Of a stretch of DNA of 7,900 nt, positions 6,778-7,900 are shown in pieces. The notes under the pieces are model-generated. The model was not told where the DNA came from. It ran no database searches and was given only the letters and a program-made list of their open reading frames with translations. The stretch covers positions 1 to 7,900 of the forward strand of contig JACNKY010000165.1 of the NCBI GenBank assembly GCA_014381795.1, given 5' to 3'. Numbering within the stretch: the stretch's first letter is position 1; each line of letters starts with the position of its first letter. The position numbers were made by a program, and so were the translations under genes. Source of the DNA: Pseudomonadota bacterium (GTDB lineage Bacteria; SAR324; NAC60-12).

Positions 6778-6959
6778 ATTCATTAAGCATATTTTTCTGA
6801 GAGCAAAGCTGTTTTTGACTTTTAGCGTTAGTGGACATTATAATTCAGGTCACTGAAAGTATCTGTTTCGTATCATCTGTCTATTTTTTAATTCACGTTT
6901 TAAAGCAACCATCAAATATATATTTGCAGCAAATCTCCGCCACTGAGAGTTAAATATTC
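6778..6959. other. Intergenic region and 5' leader of the YhcC-like gene
   Basis: This 182-nt spacer contains a strong promoter at 6815-6844 and a predicted leader of roughly 110 nt. No terminator with a stable stem and T-tract is seen after rodZ, so some read-through from rodZ is possible. Inside the leader, GTCACTGAAAGT (6849-6860) recurs imperfectly as GCCACTGAGAGT (6939-6950; 10 of 12 bases match), and TGCAGCAAATC at 6925-6935 recurs exactly at 6961-6971 across the start codon. No known riboswitch was recognised. Confidence 0.6.
6815..6844 (+). promoter_or_regulatory. Near-consensus sigma70 promoter for the YhcC-like gene
   Basis: The -35 element TTGACT (6815-6820, 5 of 6 consensus bases) is separated by 18 bp from a perfect -10 element TATAAT (6839-6844). 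Transcription would begin around 6850-6853, giving a leader of about 110 nt before the ATG at 6960. This is the best promoter in the window and implies the downstream radical SAM gene is expressed independently of rodZ. Confidence 0.75.
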
Positions 6960-7900
6960 ATGCAGCAAATCCCTCCGTTTGAACATGGTAAGCGTTACCA
7001 TCCGCTTAGCCAGCACTATCGTGAACAATTTGGTGAAAAAGTATACAAGGTAAGTGTTTCAGTCGCTGATTCCTGTCCAAACAGAGAAGGTCGCAACGGC
7101 ATGAAAGTCTGCATTTTTTGTGATGAGTGGGGTTCCGCGGCTTATCATCAGCAGCGCGATCAGCCGATTAGGAAACAAATCCAAATTAACCGTGAGGCAA
7201 TCCGTAAGCGATATCGAGCAGAGAAGTTTTTGATCTATTTTCAGGCTTACACCAATACCTTTGGCCGTTTTAAGGAGTTGGAAGCTCTCTATCAACTGGC
7301 TTTAGAGGAAAAGGATGTGGTAGGGCTAGTGGTGGGAACCCGTCCGGATTGTTTGCCAGAAAGGGTGCTGCGTAAATTTGCTGAAATAGCGCGGGAGCAC
7401 TATCTTTCCGTGGAACTTGGTGTACAGACTTTAGATGACGCTCAACTTATTTTCCTTTCACGTGGACACGACAGCGCATCTTCTCTGAAGGCAATCCGCA
7501 AATTGAAAGCAGTCTCTGGAGTGAATTTGTGTGTGCATTTGATGTTTGGTCTTCCGGGTGAAACTGATCAGCAAATTCGAGAAACAGCGGAAATATTATC
7601 AGAACACAAAGTTGACGGGGTAAAATTACACAACCTACATGTACTTAAGAATACTCCACTGGAAAAGCTGTATCGAGAATCCCGATTTGTGCCTTTGGAG
7701 TTGGAAGAATATACACGTAAAGTATGTATATTTCTTGAAAACCTTTCTCCGAAAATTGCCGTGCACCGCCTGGCAGCAGTCGCCTCACGCTGGGAAGAGT
7801 TGATTGCTCCGGCATGGACACGTGAAAAAATGCGGCCAACTCAATATATTGACGATTACCTAGCAACAAAAAATACTTGGCAGGGCCGTAATTATTTAGC
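6960..7900 (+). CDS. yhcC: YhcC-like radical SAM protein (TIGR01212 family), 3'-truncated by the window edge
   Basis: Radical SAM enzyme of the conserved but functionally undefined YhcC family. It is translated from ATG 6960 and is still open at the window end, giving 313 visible residues. Members are about 300-330 residues long, so only a short tail is missing. The cluster-binding cysteines have the unusual family spacing C-x11-C-x2-C: C39, C51 and C54 in SCPNREGRNGMKVCIFC. Other family marks are YFQAYTNTFG (93-102), VGLVVGTRPDCLP, VELGVQT, SRGHD, HLMFGLPGET and DGVKLHNLHVLKNTPL, followed by a HRLAA segment near the end; all match my recollection of E. coli YhcC. An in-frame TAA at 6951-6953 limits the start, and GAGAG at 6945-6949 is a modest ribosome site ten bases away. 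It has its own strong promoter. It is unrelated in sequence detail to the radical SAM gene at the left edge, whose motif is CxxxCxxC. Confidence 0.93.
   Translation, partial: MQQIPPFEHGKRYHPLSQHYREQFGEKVYKVSVSVADSCPNREGRNGMKVCIFCDEWGSAAYHQQRDQPIRKQIQINREAIRKRYRAEKFLIYFQAYTNTFGRFKELEALYQLALEEKDVVGLVVGTRPDCLPERVLRKFAEIAREHYLSVELGVQTLDDAQLIFLSRGHDSASSLKAIRKLKAVSGVNLCVHLMFGLPGETDQQIRETAEILSEHKVDGVKLHNLHVLKNTPLEKLYRESRFVPLELEEYTRKVCIFLENLSPKIAVHRLAAVASRWEELIAPAWTREKMRPTQYIDDYLATKNTWQGRNYL

Noticed and set aside
7059..7869. Two - strand open frames (7059-7295 and 7645-7869)
   Set aside because: Both are antisense to the YhcC-like gene, whose family motifs run through these positions.
1..7900. CRISPR arrays, tRNA/rRNA genes, insertion sequences, attachment sites
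   Set aside because: No regularly spaced repeats, tRNA cloverleaf sequence, transposase-like protein or terminal inverted repeats were seen on either strand.

Overview
The window is chromosomal bacterial DNA, most likely from a Gram-negative organism. The best cue is a RodZ-type morphogenesis protein: a cytoplasmic helix-turn-helix domain, one membrane segment, and a C-terminal domain expected outside the inner membrane. Base composition is moderate to AT-rich. I cannot fix the phylum from sequence alone. No rRNA, tRNA, CRISPR array, transposase or integrase was seen.

Layout, left to right. (1) Positions 2-1849, + strand: an AT-rich, 5'-truncated radical SAM gene whose N-terminal part looks like a cobalamin-binding (B12) domain. 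Its substrate cannot be named. (2) Positions 1850-2038: a convergent intergenic region with short overlapping inverted repeats but no convincing terminator. (3) Positions 2039-5178, - strand: a compact housekeeping operon read trxA, then truA, then uvrB, with gaps of 18 and 11 nt. Thioredoxin (redox), tRNA pseudouridine synthase and the UvrB excision-repair helicase are unrelated in function, so co-transcription seems a matter of economy. (4) Positions 5179-5515: a 337-nt AT-rich divergent spacer that should hold the promoters of both flanking operons. (5) Positions 5516-6777, + strand: a two-gene operon of a 109-residue protein resembling the N-terminal NAD-binding (Ia) part of bacterial DNA ligase LigA, followed 8 nt later by rodZ. 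(6) Positions 6778-6959: a spacer with a near-consensus sigma70 promoter. (7) Position 6960 to the window end: a YhcC-like (TIGR01212) radical SAM gene, almost complete but cut by the window edge.

Most of the window is conserved core genome. The less ordinary items are the orphan B12-type radical SAM protein with a large uncharacterised C-terminal region, the free-standing ligase-like mini-protein tied to rodZ, and unusual residues in helicase motif VI of UvrB. I do not see a convincing new multi-gene system here.
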